Below, in pieces: positions 44,387 to 54,968 of a stretch of DNA of 64,000 nt. Location: the NCBI GenBank assembly GCA_002104985.1, contig MCGO01000079.1, positions 124,001-188,000 on the forward strand. Reading direction: 5' to 3'. Source of the DNA: Rhizoclosmatium globosum (Eukaryota > Chytridiomycota > Chytridiomycetes > Chytridiales > Chytriomycetaceae). Each line of letters begins with the position of its first letter. Position 1 is the first letter of the stretch. Below the pieces are notes generated by a model. It was not told the DNA's origin. It did not search any database and worked only from the letters and a program-made list of their open reading frames with translations. Made by a program: the position numbers and the translations under genes.

Positions 44387-46099
44387 TTAGGCTTTGATAA
44401 TGTCGAAAATAAAATCGCTTACATAGTCGATACCCAACAGTCCTATACAAACCGTACACATGGCGATAGGCCTACCACTCTCTGTTACAATGTCTTTCAG
44501 TCTATGAAGTCCATTATCCACACTTTCTGCAGCCCTCTCCATCGCAACCCCAAGATACGATTTCGGACGCTCTTTTACAGGTGATGATGCATCTAGTTGT
44601 GTACTGATAGTATCTCGGCTACTATACTTGTCCAACTCCGCATCCGATCCCATTTGCCGTCCAAGGACACTCCTCCGAATACTCCCCGCAGCAGCCTCTA
44701 AAACACTCGGCGAGGACGGCGCATTCGCCCTCAATGGACTCGCAAGCTGGATCCTGAGCATCTCATAAATCGTCCAAAAGTTGAGTAAATACGGTGGCCC
44801 GGATAACGTCACTAGAGGCCAAAAGAACAAATCGTTCGCCATTACTTCCTCCGCCGTAATCGTGCACATGATTCCGTTACTTGCGTACCCGTGCATCCCA
44901 GCAATGCTTCCCGCGACGCCGAGACTAACAACAACAACAAACGCGAACAAATGACTTCGGTATTTTGATAGAGACGTATTGTTCCAAACAAGAAGTAAAT
45001 GTAACGAAACACAATACGCAGCGGTGTAACAGTTGACATAGAATATTGACGCGATGAAAACAACTCCTTGCAACAAGCACGCGAAACTGTTTCCTTGTGT
45101 AGCCGCTGTAATTCTATCCTTGCATATAAACTGTGATGGAAATGCGAGGATAAGGCTTTGATTCAAATGGAACACGAGCATCCCGAATTCAATGTGATGG
45201 ATCAAGTTTCCAGGGAATTGTGGGGACTCGAATAGTAGCGATGTCATCAGGAACGCGCAGCAGAAGAACGAGATAATTGAGATTCCTGATACAGTTGGGA
45301 CTGATGTCGCAAACGCGTTTTCAGGGTAGAAGTTATGGACAAAGGGGCACTTGAAGCAGCATTCGCCTGCACATAGTTGGCCATGTGCTGAAGTCATATT
45401 CTTTGAGAGGTTCATTATATTATATGCTGGGATCGGTAGCATAACGGACGGGCATGTCGACGGTGACGGTGTTGGCGATATTGTCGCGAAGATTGTTCCA
45501 GTCGTAGATACACGAGCGGTAGTCGTTGTGGGAGGCACGTACACTTTTGCGAATTATTAGATGCAAAGGTTATAAACGTGATACTCACCTGGAGGTTTAT
45601 AGTCAGATCCCAGACACTGGGCATCTTGCGAATATGGGTATGGGGCTCCAATAACGTTAGAAAAGCATGAAGGAAGGTTTAAGCCAAGCTGCGAAAACAG
45701 TGGCCCACAGGTTGATGTCATTGTTGAACAGACGGACATACAAGCTAAACTGTCCATAATATCTAGATGGCAATATACATCAACGTTTATCCTAATTAGA
45801 ACAAAGAAAAGCTTACTGTTTGAACAACTTGGATACGCTGAATAACAGATCCAATGTAAAAACGTCTCGACACATGGAACATAACTCGCTGTTGAATTCA
45901 GCATCATCATAGGCTCGATATTATAGCTCTTCAATATTGATTCAATCCCAGAAATCTTGTTTCCGTCCGATAGAAATACTGGGTAGTCAACAATTGTCGA
46001 ACAATAGCCCCCACTTGAATACGTAGTGCATGAATCAGCAGCAGACATCGACTGTGTACAAAGTAATAGAAGGAGTCGCAATGTCCATTTTAAACCCAT
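44387..46099 (-). CDS. Frizzled/Smoothened-like seven-helix receptor
   Basis: ATG 46097-46099 opens a signal peptide (MGLKWTLRLLLLLCTQSMSA). An extracellular Cys-rich domain follows: C..YSSGGYC, YVPCVETFLHWICYSAYPSC, ACMSVCSTMTSTCG, LNLPSCF, in the CRD_FZ order. After a Thr/Pro linker with CAGECCFKCPFVHNFYPENA come seven hydrophobic helices (ISIISFFCCAFLMTSLLF; FACLLQGVVFIASIFYVN; LFAFVVVVSLGVAGSIAG; LFFWPLVTLSGPPYLLNFWT; MCTVCIGLLGIDYVSDFIF). The order fits class F GPCRs as found in amoebae and early fungi. A long polar third loop precedes the last helix, and no KTxxxW Dishevelled motif is visible at the short C-terminus. About 545 residues; introns near 45555-45590 and 45765-45815. Ligand unknown. 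Confidence 0.85.
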
Positions 46100-46388
46100 T
46101 TGACTTTATCTGAAGTATTCTCCTTCGCTTCTTCCAATCAAGAACAAAGACCGCCACCATTGTTCCCAACTCCGCCAATCACCTCTTAACTAAGACACAA
46201 ACCGTAAAACTAAATCGGGAGAGCGCTTTTTTATGTAGCAGTCATCTCCCCTTCCCAAATATCTTTATTGGGTGCAAAGATAAAAAACGTAACAAAAAAA
46301 CAAATGCCATCATCCAAAAAACCAGGAGTTCCTCCCTCCCATCGTCTACAAAATTCCCAACCTCCTTACGATAAATAGCAAAATTCAT

Positions 46389-48379
46389 CTACAACAACGC
46401 GTCCGCATCAATCAATTCCTCTTCATCCCCAGCCCCAGCACCACTACCGGCGCCTCCATCAACTCCAACAGAATCATCCACAACACCTTCGCCAAGAACT
46501 TTCTCAACATCATCTCCCTCAACAGCAAAAGTGCGTTCACTGACATGTGGTTTTGGCTGGTTGAGCACCAAAGTCCTGTTCCCGCCCTTCACAGCGTGTT
46601 TATACGGACAGCCTGGTTTGTTGCAGTGACCGTCGAAACGACAGGGTACTTGAGAGATATCTGTTGCAGCGGCAGCATTGTTTCCAGGGGGGTGGAAGAA
46701 GGGACATGCAGGGTTTAAACAGTTTGGATAGAATCTGCATTGTTTTGTAGGTGTGGCAGCGGTAGTTTGGTTCCATGGGTGCCAGAAACTGCATCCATAA
46801 CGGGTACATTGGGCTCCGAAGCGGCATGGCGGTGGTGTTTGTTGTTGGTATTGTTGTTGCTGCTGTTGGGTTGAGCTAACTTGTCCGTCAGGTTGAGGAG
46901 TTGATTCGGTAATGATTTCCGCGTCTTCTGATTCGGCTACTGAGGCAGCTGATTTAGGCACTGCGGTGTTTCCAGGTGCAGCATCTTCGGCTGTGACGGA
47001 TTCATCGATGCTGGCTTGAGACGTTTGTTGTTGATCATGTCCAAATGCTGGTCTCATTGCACCGCCACCTCGTTGGAATCCACCCCGCATACCGCCCCTA
47101 AAGTTTTGCTGTTGCTGGAAACCTCCATATCCGCCTCGTCCGCCACGCATACCACCGTTGAACCCTCCCCGCATTCCACCACCTTGAACCATTCCAGTTG
47201 GAACCAAGTTTCCGAAAGAATCCAAAAAGAATCCAGGTGGCGGTGTCATGGCTGGCATCATGAGGTTTTGTTGGAGTTGCTGCATATTGCTTCGCTGTTG
47301 CTGTTGTTGGAATGAATTGAAGTTGCGGAAGTTGTTATTTTGGTTTCGATTGTTCCACTGCTGCTGGCCATGCTGTTGACTATGTTGCAGGCTGTGCTGC
47401 TGACCATGCTGTTGACCGTGTTGCTGACCGTGCTGTTGGCCATGCTGCTGGCCATGTTGCTGACCATGGAGCTGATTTAATGATTGGCCTTGTTGTTGAT
47501 TGTTGTTTGGGAGTATTTGAATTTCATGCCGTCCATTCTGCTGTTGTTGGTGTGATTGTCCCCGATTCAAATCATCCGAGACCTGTCCCAACCTTGATGT
47601 TATACCACCCAATCTAGACTGAATTGGGCTAGGGGATACGGCTGTTCCAGTTCCTCGACCCACAATCCCCACGGACTTTGTGGCAGGTGTTGGAACTGCA
47701 GCAGGTTTTGAAGGTTCCTCAACGATACCAAAACGAGCCATTCGTTGTTTCCGCGCTTCTTCTGAATCAACAGCAACTCGTTTGGCAGGAGGGGGCACAA
47801 CCGCATCCTTCTTTGGTTCAGGCAAGTCCCACACGATTGGAGCAAAGCGCTTTCCCGATGCTGAAGGTTTATTTTCTGATTCCGCCGTTGAATTCGATGG
47901 TGTATTTGATTGTTCGATTTCCCGAGTCTTGTTTAGCGAGGCTGAGGGATGCGCAGTTGTGAGTGGATGATGATCCGGGTGCTCAAGGCAGTCACCTTCT
48001 TTGACCTTCTTCGCATCGTTTTCCAAGTACTCGTAGACCCAGGCGACAAAGTCCTTTGCCGAGGGCATAACTGGATCAACAAGTAAGTAACTGAGAACAA
48101 GAACGAACAAGAACCAAACAAATGCGCACCCTCGGCCAGCTCCAACTCGGCCTCGTCCTGTGTTTTGAACGTGTCTCTGAGCTGCAAAATGAAGGCCGCG
48201 AGTCCCGCCGCGTCGTCTGGCGTCATTTCTTCGCCGCGCTTGCTCACAAACGAGAACACGTCAGACTGGAAACAAAACACGCAACGAGTTAGCTGCTCTC
48301 TCGTTGCGAGTTTAAAGTAGCTACAAACCACAAACTGATCCGGATTGCTGAGAAGGTGCGCAAACTCTTGGACGGACAT
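46389..48379 (-). CDS. NAB2: NAB2/ZC3H14-like poly(A) RNA-binding CCCH protein
   Basis: Nuclear poly(A) binder for mRNA export and tail-length control. ATG 48377-48379. The N-terminal exons (VQEFAHLLSNPDQF; SDVFSFVSKRG; DDAAGLAAFILQLRDTFKTQ; FVAWVYEYLENDAKKVKEGD) form a helical PWI-like domain. A long Gln/Gly/Arg region has QQHG repeats and an RGG-like zone (MRGGFNGGMRGGRGGYGGF). Three tandem zinc fingers follow: CRFGAQCTRYGCSFWH, CRFYPNCLNPACPFFH, CRFDGHCNKPGCPYKH, the Cx5Cx4-5Cx3H spacing of Nab2. An acidic tail ends EELIDADALL. Two introns near 48065-48130 and 48265-48330. Its ATG is only 17 bp from that of the divergent membrane protein gene. Confidence 0.88.
47361..47470 (-). repeat. 12-bp coding minisatellite (QQHG repeat)
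   Basis: About nine tandem 12-bp units inside the NAB2-like gene encode repeated Gly-Gln-Gln-His. Units differ mainly at third positions and one unit is altered (SLQH). Probably length-polymorphic; lies in the disordered region between the N-terminal domain and RGG zone. Confidence 0.85.
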
Positions 48380-48396
48380 TGGTGAGTTCAGAACTG

Positions 48397-50124
48397 ATGG
48401 TGCAAAGTTTCTCCCTTCTCAAATCTTGTAATCAAATGCATTCAAAGCTACAGCCAAAGTACAGGCGCATCCTCACAATAACTGCAGTTACAATCACTGC
48501 TTTCTTGATGTGGAATAGCATGGCGCGTAAACCATCAAACCTGTCAACAACATCAAAGTATACCTCTGCTAAACAGAAAGCTGTACAACGCTGCTTCTAT
48601 GGTATTGACGCCTCTCCTTGCATATTCGACTACGAATGGGATGAAAGGCGCGTAAAAGGACAATCTCCTCTCTTGTTGCCTCGCTTACGAGACCCCTTTA
48701 ATGGTTGGAATGTGTTGAACGAAGATGAAGAGTCCCTCCAAGAGAACCACAACTCGGACCGCAAGATTGCAATTCTGTACTTTAATGAGCGCAAGGAATA
48801 CTTGGAAAAGATGGATAGATACTATTACGATGAGGTAGTTACACCCCTTGTCAAATCATAACCCGCGCATCGAATTAACGACCCACAAGGTGAAAGCAGC
48901 GTCCAGTCACCCAAACCTTCTTGTACGCATGTGGGGCCCTGGTTGGCCGAAATACAACGCAAAGCTGACTGCTCAACAAAACATTGCACAAGCTTTTCCA
49001 AACCTCCCATTCGACATTATATACACGAAAACTTGGCATCACAATGTGACTTCCGATACTGCCGTTGTAATCCACGGAACGGGAGACTGTCACAAACTCA
49101 AGTGTATTCACGAAAAGTATTACCCAACTCACGCCGACGCAATCACGTTCCGATACGCGGGCGAAATTCTTGAGTTTGGTAGACCGGAACAGTGGAAATT
49201 ACGGGAACAAAGACGCGTGTCCAAAGTATTTCCGGAGTTGAATGAAACACATCAACGATCCATGGAGCAACCGATGCCATTCTTTTTTCATTCTCCCGAC
49301 TGTGCTGACGAGGCTTTGATGCATCCTATTCGGTCGTCTTCGAGAACACGGTGGTGGAGGTCTGAACGATGGGAAGACTCCAGACCCACGCAGATTCAGT
49401 TATTGGGATACACGGATTCCAGTTGGTATCCTCTTCGCGCGAAAATCTTGCATGGAATTGAAAAGGGGTTTATTCAGAACGCAAAAGTGTATGAACACGT
49501 CGGTTATGTTCTGCAACCTGAGAAGGGCAAAGCAAAAAAGATTTCCTCTTTGGAATTGGGAGTCTTTGATCCTCAAGATCCTGCTGTGGAGCATCACGTG
49601 AGTTTTGATGCCCCATTTTCCTAATGAAACTGATTCCAATTCAATATTACTCGCATTAGCGGAAGAACCAACAATCATGGGCAAAGACACTCGCCACCAC
49701 CCAAATTTGCGTGTTTGATTCATCTATCCTACGCAAAGCTATCCGCAAATACCAAGAATCATTCATGTCCGGCTGTGTCGTCGCCGCCGACATTCCCCTT
49801 GAAATGGAATCAGTCTTCAAAGGAGTCGTGATCCCATTACGCGCTGACATGGAAGTAGAAGAAATCAACGACGTGTTGCAGCGGTATTTAAAGGATAAAG
49901 AAAGACTGGCGAGAATGGCGATGGAAGCATTTCGACGTGCAAGATCATTATGGACGTGTCGGAATAAGGTGGATCGATTGTTGGAAGCTGCTGAGATGGT
50001 TGTTAGTGGAGAAAGAGGGTACTGGTTTCCCTTTGAATTTCGAGGAACGTGCAGGCTGTTTGAGGAAGGTGGTGGTGCCGGCGGAAAGCATATGACTGAA
50101 TGGTGTCGAAAGCGTGAAGTTTAA
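48397..50124 (+). CDS. Type II membrane glycosyltransferase-like protein A
   Basis: First ATG 48397; a second at 48436 (MHSKLQPKYRR) is also possible. One N-terminal membrane helix (ILTITAVTITAFLMWNSMA) then a luminal part. Introns at about 48835-48890 (YYYDE|VKAASSHPN) and 49600-49660 (EHH|RKNQQSW). Motifs: VRMWGPGWPKYNAKLTAQQN, DIIYTKTWHHN, AVVIHGTGDCHKLKC, YPTHADAITFRYAGEILEFG, EQPMPFFFHSPDCAD, and a C-terminal block KAIRKYQESFMSGCVVAADI through VVIPLRADMEVEEIN. That block has the layout of the nucleotide-sugar domain of CgeB-like GT-B enzymes (late loop with a fixed acidic residue, then a helix-rich tail). I cannot name the family with certainty; donor and acceptor unknown. A paralogue lies 3 kb downstream. 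Confidence 0.7.
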
Positions 50125-50230
50125 TTAAAAGGATTAAGTGATACGAGTGTACATATATTTCTTGTTTGATGCTGGCATAATGAAAAGGAAAGTAGAAGAG
50201 ATGGTGGGACTTGTACGGTAAAGTGAAATA

Positions 50231-51972
50231 TCAACATAGAATTAATCTGGCTTCAGTGTTATCAACACGTTCAATAACTCGTTGCCTTACTCTCGCACAT
50301 CCATTTGAGAAGATGCAGTTTGGGCGAAAGCCTTGTTTGGATTTGAATCGGACTCCAATAAAATCACCATTCAATATCCACATCGACACAAGTTCCGCTG
50401 AAATAAGACGCCTCGTGTCTGTGTCTGTGGTTTCAAAAAGCTCCGCATCCTCCAGTGTACAGTTGACGTTCTGCTCAGGCCAACGAAATTTCCAAACATC
50501 TTTCCAACCATCACAAATAACATCCAAGACATGGTAAACTGGACATTGATCCTTACGGATATTGTAGAGGACAAGCCGGAGAAATGGTTCCTCAAACAGT
50601 TGCGAAAAGCGCTCCTTCGCCTTCGTGGGGACTTTAATTGGTTTACAAGAGTGATTCATATTGTAACCACGAACCAATTTCGTCAAAATGTCTTCAAATG
50701 TGGATGGTTTCATAGTTTCAACTCGGGTTGGTTCGGAACTGTTCACTCCAAGTAACCAACTGTTGATATCAATAAATGATGTCCCCTTAGGTTCCTTCCA
50801 CTCATTCAGCCGGAGTTTTGACCTTTTTTTGTGCGGAGTAACAGTGTCACGGTTTCCAAAATGCAAGTCATCCCACGGTGCTACTTTTGCCAAAATAAGT
50901 GGCGGATCTTCCTTCAGACATCGATAACACAATAAGCTTGCGATGGCATCATTTGCTCCATATTTTACAGCCGCTTCCGAAAGATTGGGTAATCTCCAGT
51001 CATGTCCTGAACAGTTTGGGCCTTTGAAAGCTGGCTCGACGGTATGAACACAGACGTAATAGAGAGATCTCAGGGATTGAGCGCGAATATTAAGTCCTTT
51101 TGCAATATTTCCAATGTCGACAATATTTTGCACCTGAAGTATGGAGATCAACAAACAGGTTCCAACTTTGAGGTAATTCGTACCTCAATACCAAACGCGG
51201 TTTTAATCGATTTACAATCTGAACCAATAGAAACACCCGTTTTGATGACATCGACATTAAGAAGGAAAGCAAGGAGACATGGAGGAAGTGTTGGGTGAGA
51301 TGTTGACGATGTAAACAAATGCCAAAACTGTAAAAGACGGTCAATTCAAAACTATCTGTAACAGGAATCACGACGTACCTGACATATGACCACAATGTGC
51401 GACGAAAACGCGATTTGTATAGTGGACAACGAATTGTTGGCGAATTCGCAATCCAGTCCAACCTCTTTGAAAGCGAATCCATCTAAAATAGTAGCAAAGA
51501 CCGTTTCCATTTGTGCAGTGTTTGACAATACAAAGACGCGGGCGTTGGGGACAAGTAGGCCTGGAACGTTGAGGCCAAAATACCCCTTTGTAGTCAGTTT
51601 CTCCAGAATCTTTGTGGTTGCTTCTTCCGAGACAGTATTCAAAAGGTGATCTGATATGGCATCGGTTGCATCTGAACCAAGTTCAGGGACAGTTACGAGA
51701 GCATCCCGGTCAGGGTGGCGAAAAAAGAATGAACCGGTGGGCATACTCGATTGTTCAACTTGCTTCTGCCTCTTAGCGTTGAGTTCGATTTCTTCATCTG
51801 ACGACTCGTATCGCCTCTTTTGAGGAGGGAGGATACCTGTCAAAATGGAATCCTCCTCATCGAGTCTGTCACCACAATCAGGTATTTTCTCGGCTTCTTC
51901 GTGCAAACCCGTTGCAAACGTGGTGCCTAAAGCAGGCGATGGTGTACAACCGAGTTCCGCTTTCATGGCCAT
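50231..51972 (-). CDS. WRN-type 3'-5' exonuclease-domain protein
   Basis: DnaQ-like DEDDy exonuclease. ATG 51970-51972 (MAMKAELGCTPSPALG). After a polar N-terminus (RRYESSDEEIELNAKRQKQ) the exonuclease fold shows motif I EVGLDCEFANNSLSTIQIAF, motif II GSDCKSIK with NIVDIGNIAKG, and motif III HDWRLPNLSEAAVKYGANDA, which contains the Y-x3-D pair. All four acidic residues seem present. Introns near 51325-51375 and 51130-51170. The C-terminal 200 residues (FEDILTKLVRGYNMNHSCKP; LVLYNIRKDQCPVYHVLDVI) are not recognised. About 490 residues. Could act on DNA as WRN exonuclease does, or on RNA; undecided. A broken partial copy lies just upstream. Confidence 0.75.
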
Positions 51973-52049
51973 TTATTTCATGAGAAAGAAGAGGGCAAAA
52001 TAATATCAACGTGAAAACATATAAAGTTGGATGCTCAAAGTCATGATAG

Positions 52050-52265
52050 GATGCAAAGCTGATAATAAATAAGATTAATAGTTCGTAGCGTGAGACAAAA
52101 GCAATGTCCACAGCCAAGGGACACCGCTTCGTATGTAAGGACATCGTCACGGCATGGCTCGAACCCAGGGGTTACAGCCTGTTTATTATGGTTTTCACCG
52201 CCATACCAACTGATCGAAAATTCCTACTAATATGTGGGGGTGGCTCATTAATAACGGCAGCAAAT
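52050..52265 (-). repeat. 216-bp repeat, copy 1, with pol III-like A and B boxes
   Basis: Direct repeat of 52602-52817, offset 552 bp, with two differences by eye in 216 bp. On the minus strand it holds TCGATCAGTTGG at 52217-52206 (A-box-like), GGTTCGAGCC at 52165-52156 (B-box match) and TTTT at 52100-52097, the order expected of a pol III gene of about 130 nt. It does not fold as a normal tRNA. It may be a tRNA-derived SINE or small ncRNA; alternatively a duplicated promoter of the exonuclease gene. Confidence 0.6.
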
Positions 52266-52288
52266 ATATTTAAATTAAGTAGTATGAG

Positions 52289-52601
52289 GGTTAACAAACA
52301 GTGTCCAAACTTGAGTCAATTCGTACCTCAATACAAAACGCGGTTTTTAATTGATTTACAATCTGAAGCAATAGAAACACCCGTTTTGATTACATCGACA
52401 TTGAGAAGAAAGCAATTTAATCTTCCTCATCGGGTATGTTACAATAATCAGGTACTTGTCTTGGCTCCAAGGTGTCAACCTCGTTGCACATGCTTAAAGC
52501 AGGCGATGGTGCACAAGTGGGTTATCTTTCCATGGCCATTTGTCTCATGCGAGAAAGAATCAACGTGAATAGATTTAAAAGTTGGATGCTCAAACTGATA
52601 G
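52289..52601 (-). pseudogene. Truncated, internally deleted copy of the exonuclease gene
   Basis: DNA at 52289-52413 aligns with 51146-51273 of the exonuclease gene (for example AATAGAAACACCCGTTTTGA), then jumps straight to sequence matching about 51845-52049, so roughly 570 bp with catalytic motif I are missing. Small indels break the frame. Divergence from the intact gene is noticeable. It is a non-functional remnant lying in the same orientation directly upstream of the intact gene. Confidence 0.75.
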
Positions 52602-52817
52602 GATGCAAAGCTGATAATAAATAAGATTAATAGTTCGTAGCGTGAGACAAAAGCAATGTCCACAGCCAAGGGACACCGCTTCGTATGTAAGGACATCGTC
52701 ACGGCATGGCTCGAACCCAGGGGTTACAGCCTGTTTATTATGGTTTTCACCGCCATACCAACTGATCGAAAATTCCTGCTAATATGTGGGGGTGGCTCAT
52801 TAATAACGGCAACAAAT
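52602..52817 (-). repeat. 216-bp repeat, copy 2
   Basis: Second copy, with A-box-like at 52769-52758 and B-box at 52717-52708 on the minus strand, and the same T4 run. The two copies are far more alike than the adjoining exonuclease gene fragments, so this segment was either copied later, converted, or is constrained. Confidence 0.6.
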
Positions 52818-53136
52818 GGATGCAAAAATTGAAGTGCATCGTTAACGTGGTTGTCCTACAGTTCGCCGAACAAAAAAACCTACCAATCCTCTAGTTGGCA
52901 TACGTCACAGTCTAAAATTATCTATGAATATTGAGACCCAGAAAAAGAAACAGCATCGGCTTTGTTCAGTGCTGAGGTTTCACTTTATAGGATTAATATG
53001 ACGAGAATTAAACGCTTTAACTCATTAGAAACAGTGTTGGACATCGACCATACCTTAACTTGTGATTTTCGACAAGTAAAACGTTTCTCCGTTACATTAT
53101 CCTTGACTCATTCTTTTCTTCACCATAATTTAAATA

Positions 53137-54864
53137 ATGTCGACTTCGTCACCAACAAAGACGTCAACATACCCAGTCTCGTACTTCAAGATACTTATTG
53201 CGTTCGGAAGTGCTGCATTAATTATTGGTAGCATTGGTATCCTGCGTCACGAAAAGCGAATTGACAGGTTCATCAAACTCTCAAATGACGGACCTCACAT
53301 TCAGAACGTATCTTCAGTCCCAGAACTTATCTCAACCATCAAAAATCTAGCCAATGAGACTACGGATTGCTTCTTGCAGAACCAAAAATGTGACGTCGAC
53401 TACGAATTTACACCAGTGCCCCATATATTGACAGCTGACCGAAAACGCAGCGACGTCAAACCGCGCACATGGATTCGTCACGAAACGCGACTGAATGGAA
53501 CTCGAAAGATAAATGTCTTGTATTTTAATGAACGAAAGGACTATCTGATGAAAACTGACCGATACTTCTACGACGAGGTATATTTACCGCCAGGTCGCCA
53601 CCCTTCTGTAATACTAATTGATTTGTTAGGTTACAGCTGCTGTATCACATCCACGCCTTGAAGTCCGCGTATGGGGGCCTGGATGGGAAGGGTATATCCC
53701 AAAACTGACCTCATCAGAAAATATACGCCGAACGTTCCCAAACATATCATTCGATATCATCTATTCCAAGACGCGTCATTTTAATATCACATCCACAACT
53801 GCTGTTGTAATACACGGAACAGGTGAGTTCTGAAACTCAGTCAAGTTGAACTGACTCGTGGCCCAGCGGATTGCCACCAACATAACTGTTTACGTGACGA
53901 CGTCTATCCAACGCACGCTGATGCAATTACATTTCGCTATGCTGGTCTTATTCTCGAATTCGCTCGACCAGAACAGTGGGCCTCACAAGAAAAACAACGG
54001 ATAAAGAAGTTATTTCCAAATCTGAATGCAACCCAGCGACAAAACATGGAGCAGCCAATGCCATTCTTTTTTCATAGTCCGGATTGTGCAGATGATACTT
54101 TGCTCCATCCAATTCCAGGAGGAAAGGAATGGGAACAGTTCCGACCCCATAAAATCAGATTGATTGGGAGTCATCAAAAAGAGCTTTATCCGTTGCGGTA
54201 CACAATCTGGAAGGGAATCAAATCAGGAAAGATTAAGAATGCTGAAGTTTATGAACATGTTGGCAACACACTCAACAAACCAACCAAAAAAACAATCCCT
54301 GGCCAACAACTTGAAATTGGTATATTTAACCCAAACGATCCCGTAATTTCCCATCATGTGAGTCAGTGAGTTAGACAGAGTGAACTCTAATTTGACTCCC
54401 ACCAGAGAAAGAATCAACAAAATTGGGCCAATGTCCTGGCAACGACACAAATCTGTGTATTCGATTCCTCCATAGTGCGAAAAGCTATTCGGAAATTTCA
54501 AGAGAGCTTTCTCTCGGGCTGTGTTGTCGCGTCAGATATACCACTGGAAATGGAGGACATCTTCCGCGATGTCGTCATACCATTGCGAGTGGATATGGGC
54601 GTTCATGAAATCAATGAAATACTTCAAACGTATCTGCAAGATACTAAACGACTGCGATGGATGGCAAGAGAGGCTTTCAAACGAGCGCGTATGCATTTAA
54701 CCTGTAGGAACAAAGTCGATAGGTTGCTGCAAGCTGCTGCTATGGTACTTAGAGGTGAACGTGGCTACTGGTTTCCATTTGGGTTTTCTGCAACATGTAG
54801 AAAGTTTTGGACGGGGGACAAATACACAACAGAATGGTGTCGAAATAATGAACATAACACATAA
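53137..54864 (+). CDS. Type II membrane glycosyltransferase-like protein B
   Basis: ATG 53137. Short cytosolic tail then helix ILIAFGSAALIIGSIGIL. Collinear with protein A: YFYDE|VTAAVSHPRLEVRVWGPG, DIIYSKTRHFN, AVVIHGTGADCH-type junction, YPTHADAITFRYAGLILEFA, EQPMPFFFHSPDCAD, KAIRKFQESFLSGCVVASDI, VVIPLRVDMGVHEIN and a final KYTTEWCRNNEH. Two introns sit at the same places as in A; a third, inside the HGTG motif near 53823-53865, is found only here. About 490 residues. The stem region has more potential N-glycosylation sites (NVSS, NETT, NGTR). Family and substrate as uncertain as for A. It is convergent with NOT4, 104 bp apart. Confidence 0.7.
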
Positions 54865-54968
54865 ATTTATTCAAAAGAAAAAAAAGAACCCACATCATCA
54901 GTAAAACTTCAACACTCCCAGCAAGGGTAAATAAATAGTTAAAAGGGCTCAAAAACATCAACAACTCG

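Noticed and set aside
52050..52265. tRNA gene in the 216-bp repeat
   Set aside because: A and B boxes are present but the T arm has mismatches and no acceptor stem pairs, so at best it is tRNA-derived.
52104..52265. Plus-strand small ORF MSTAKGHRFVCKD conserved in both repeat copies
   Set aside because: Two copies 99% identical give no evidence of selection on protein; no domain and it runs into unique sequence at the repeat edge.
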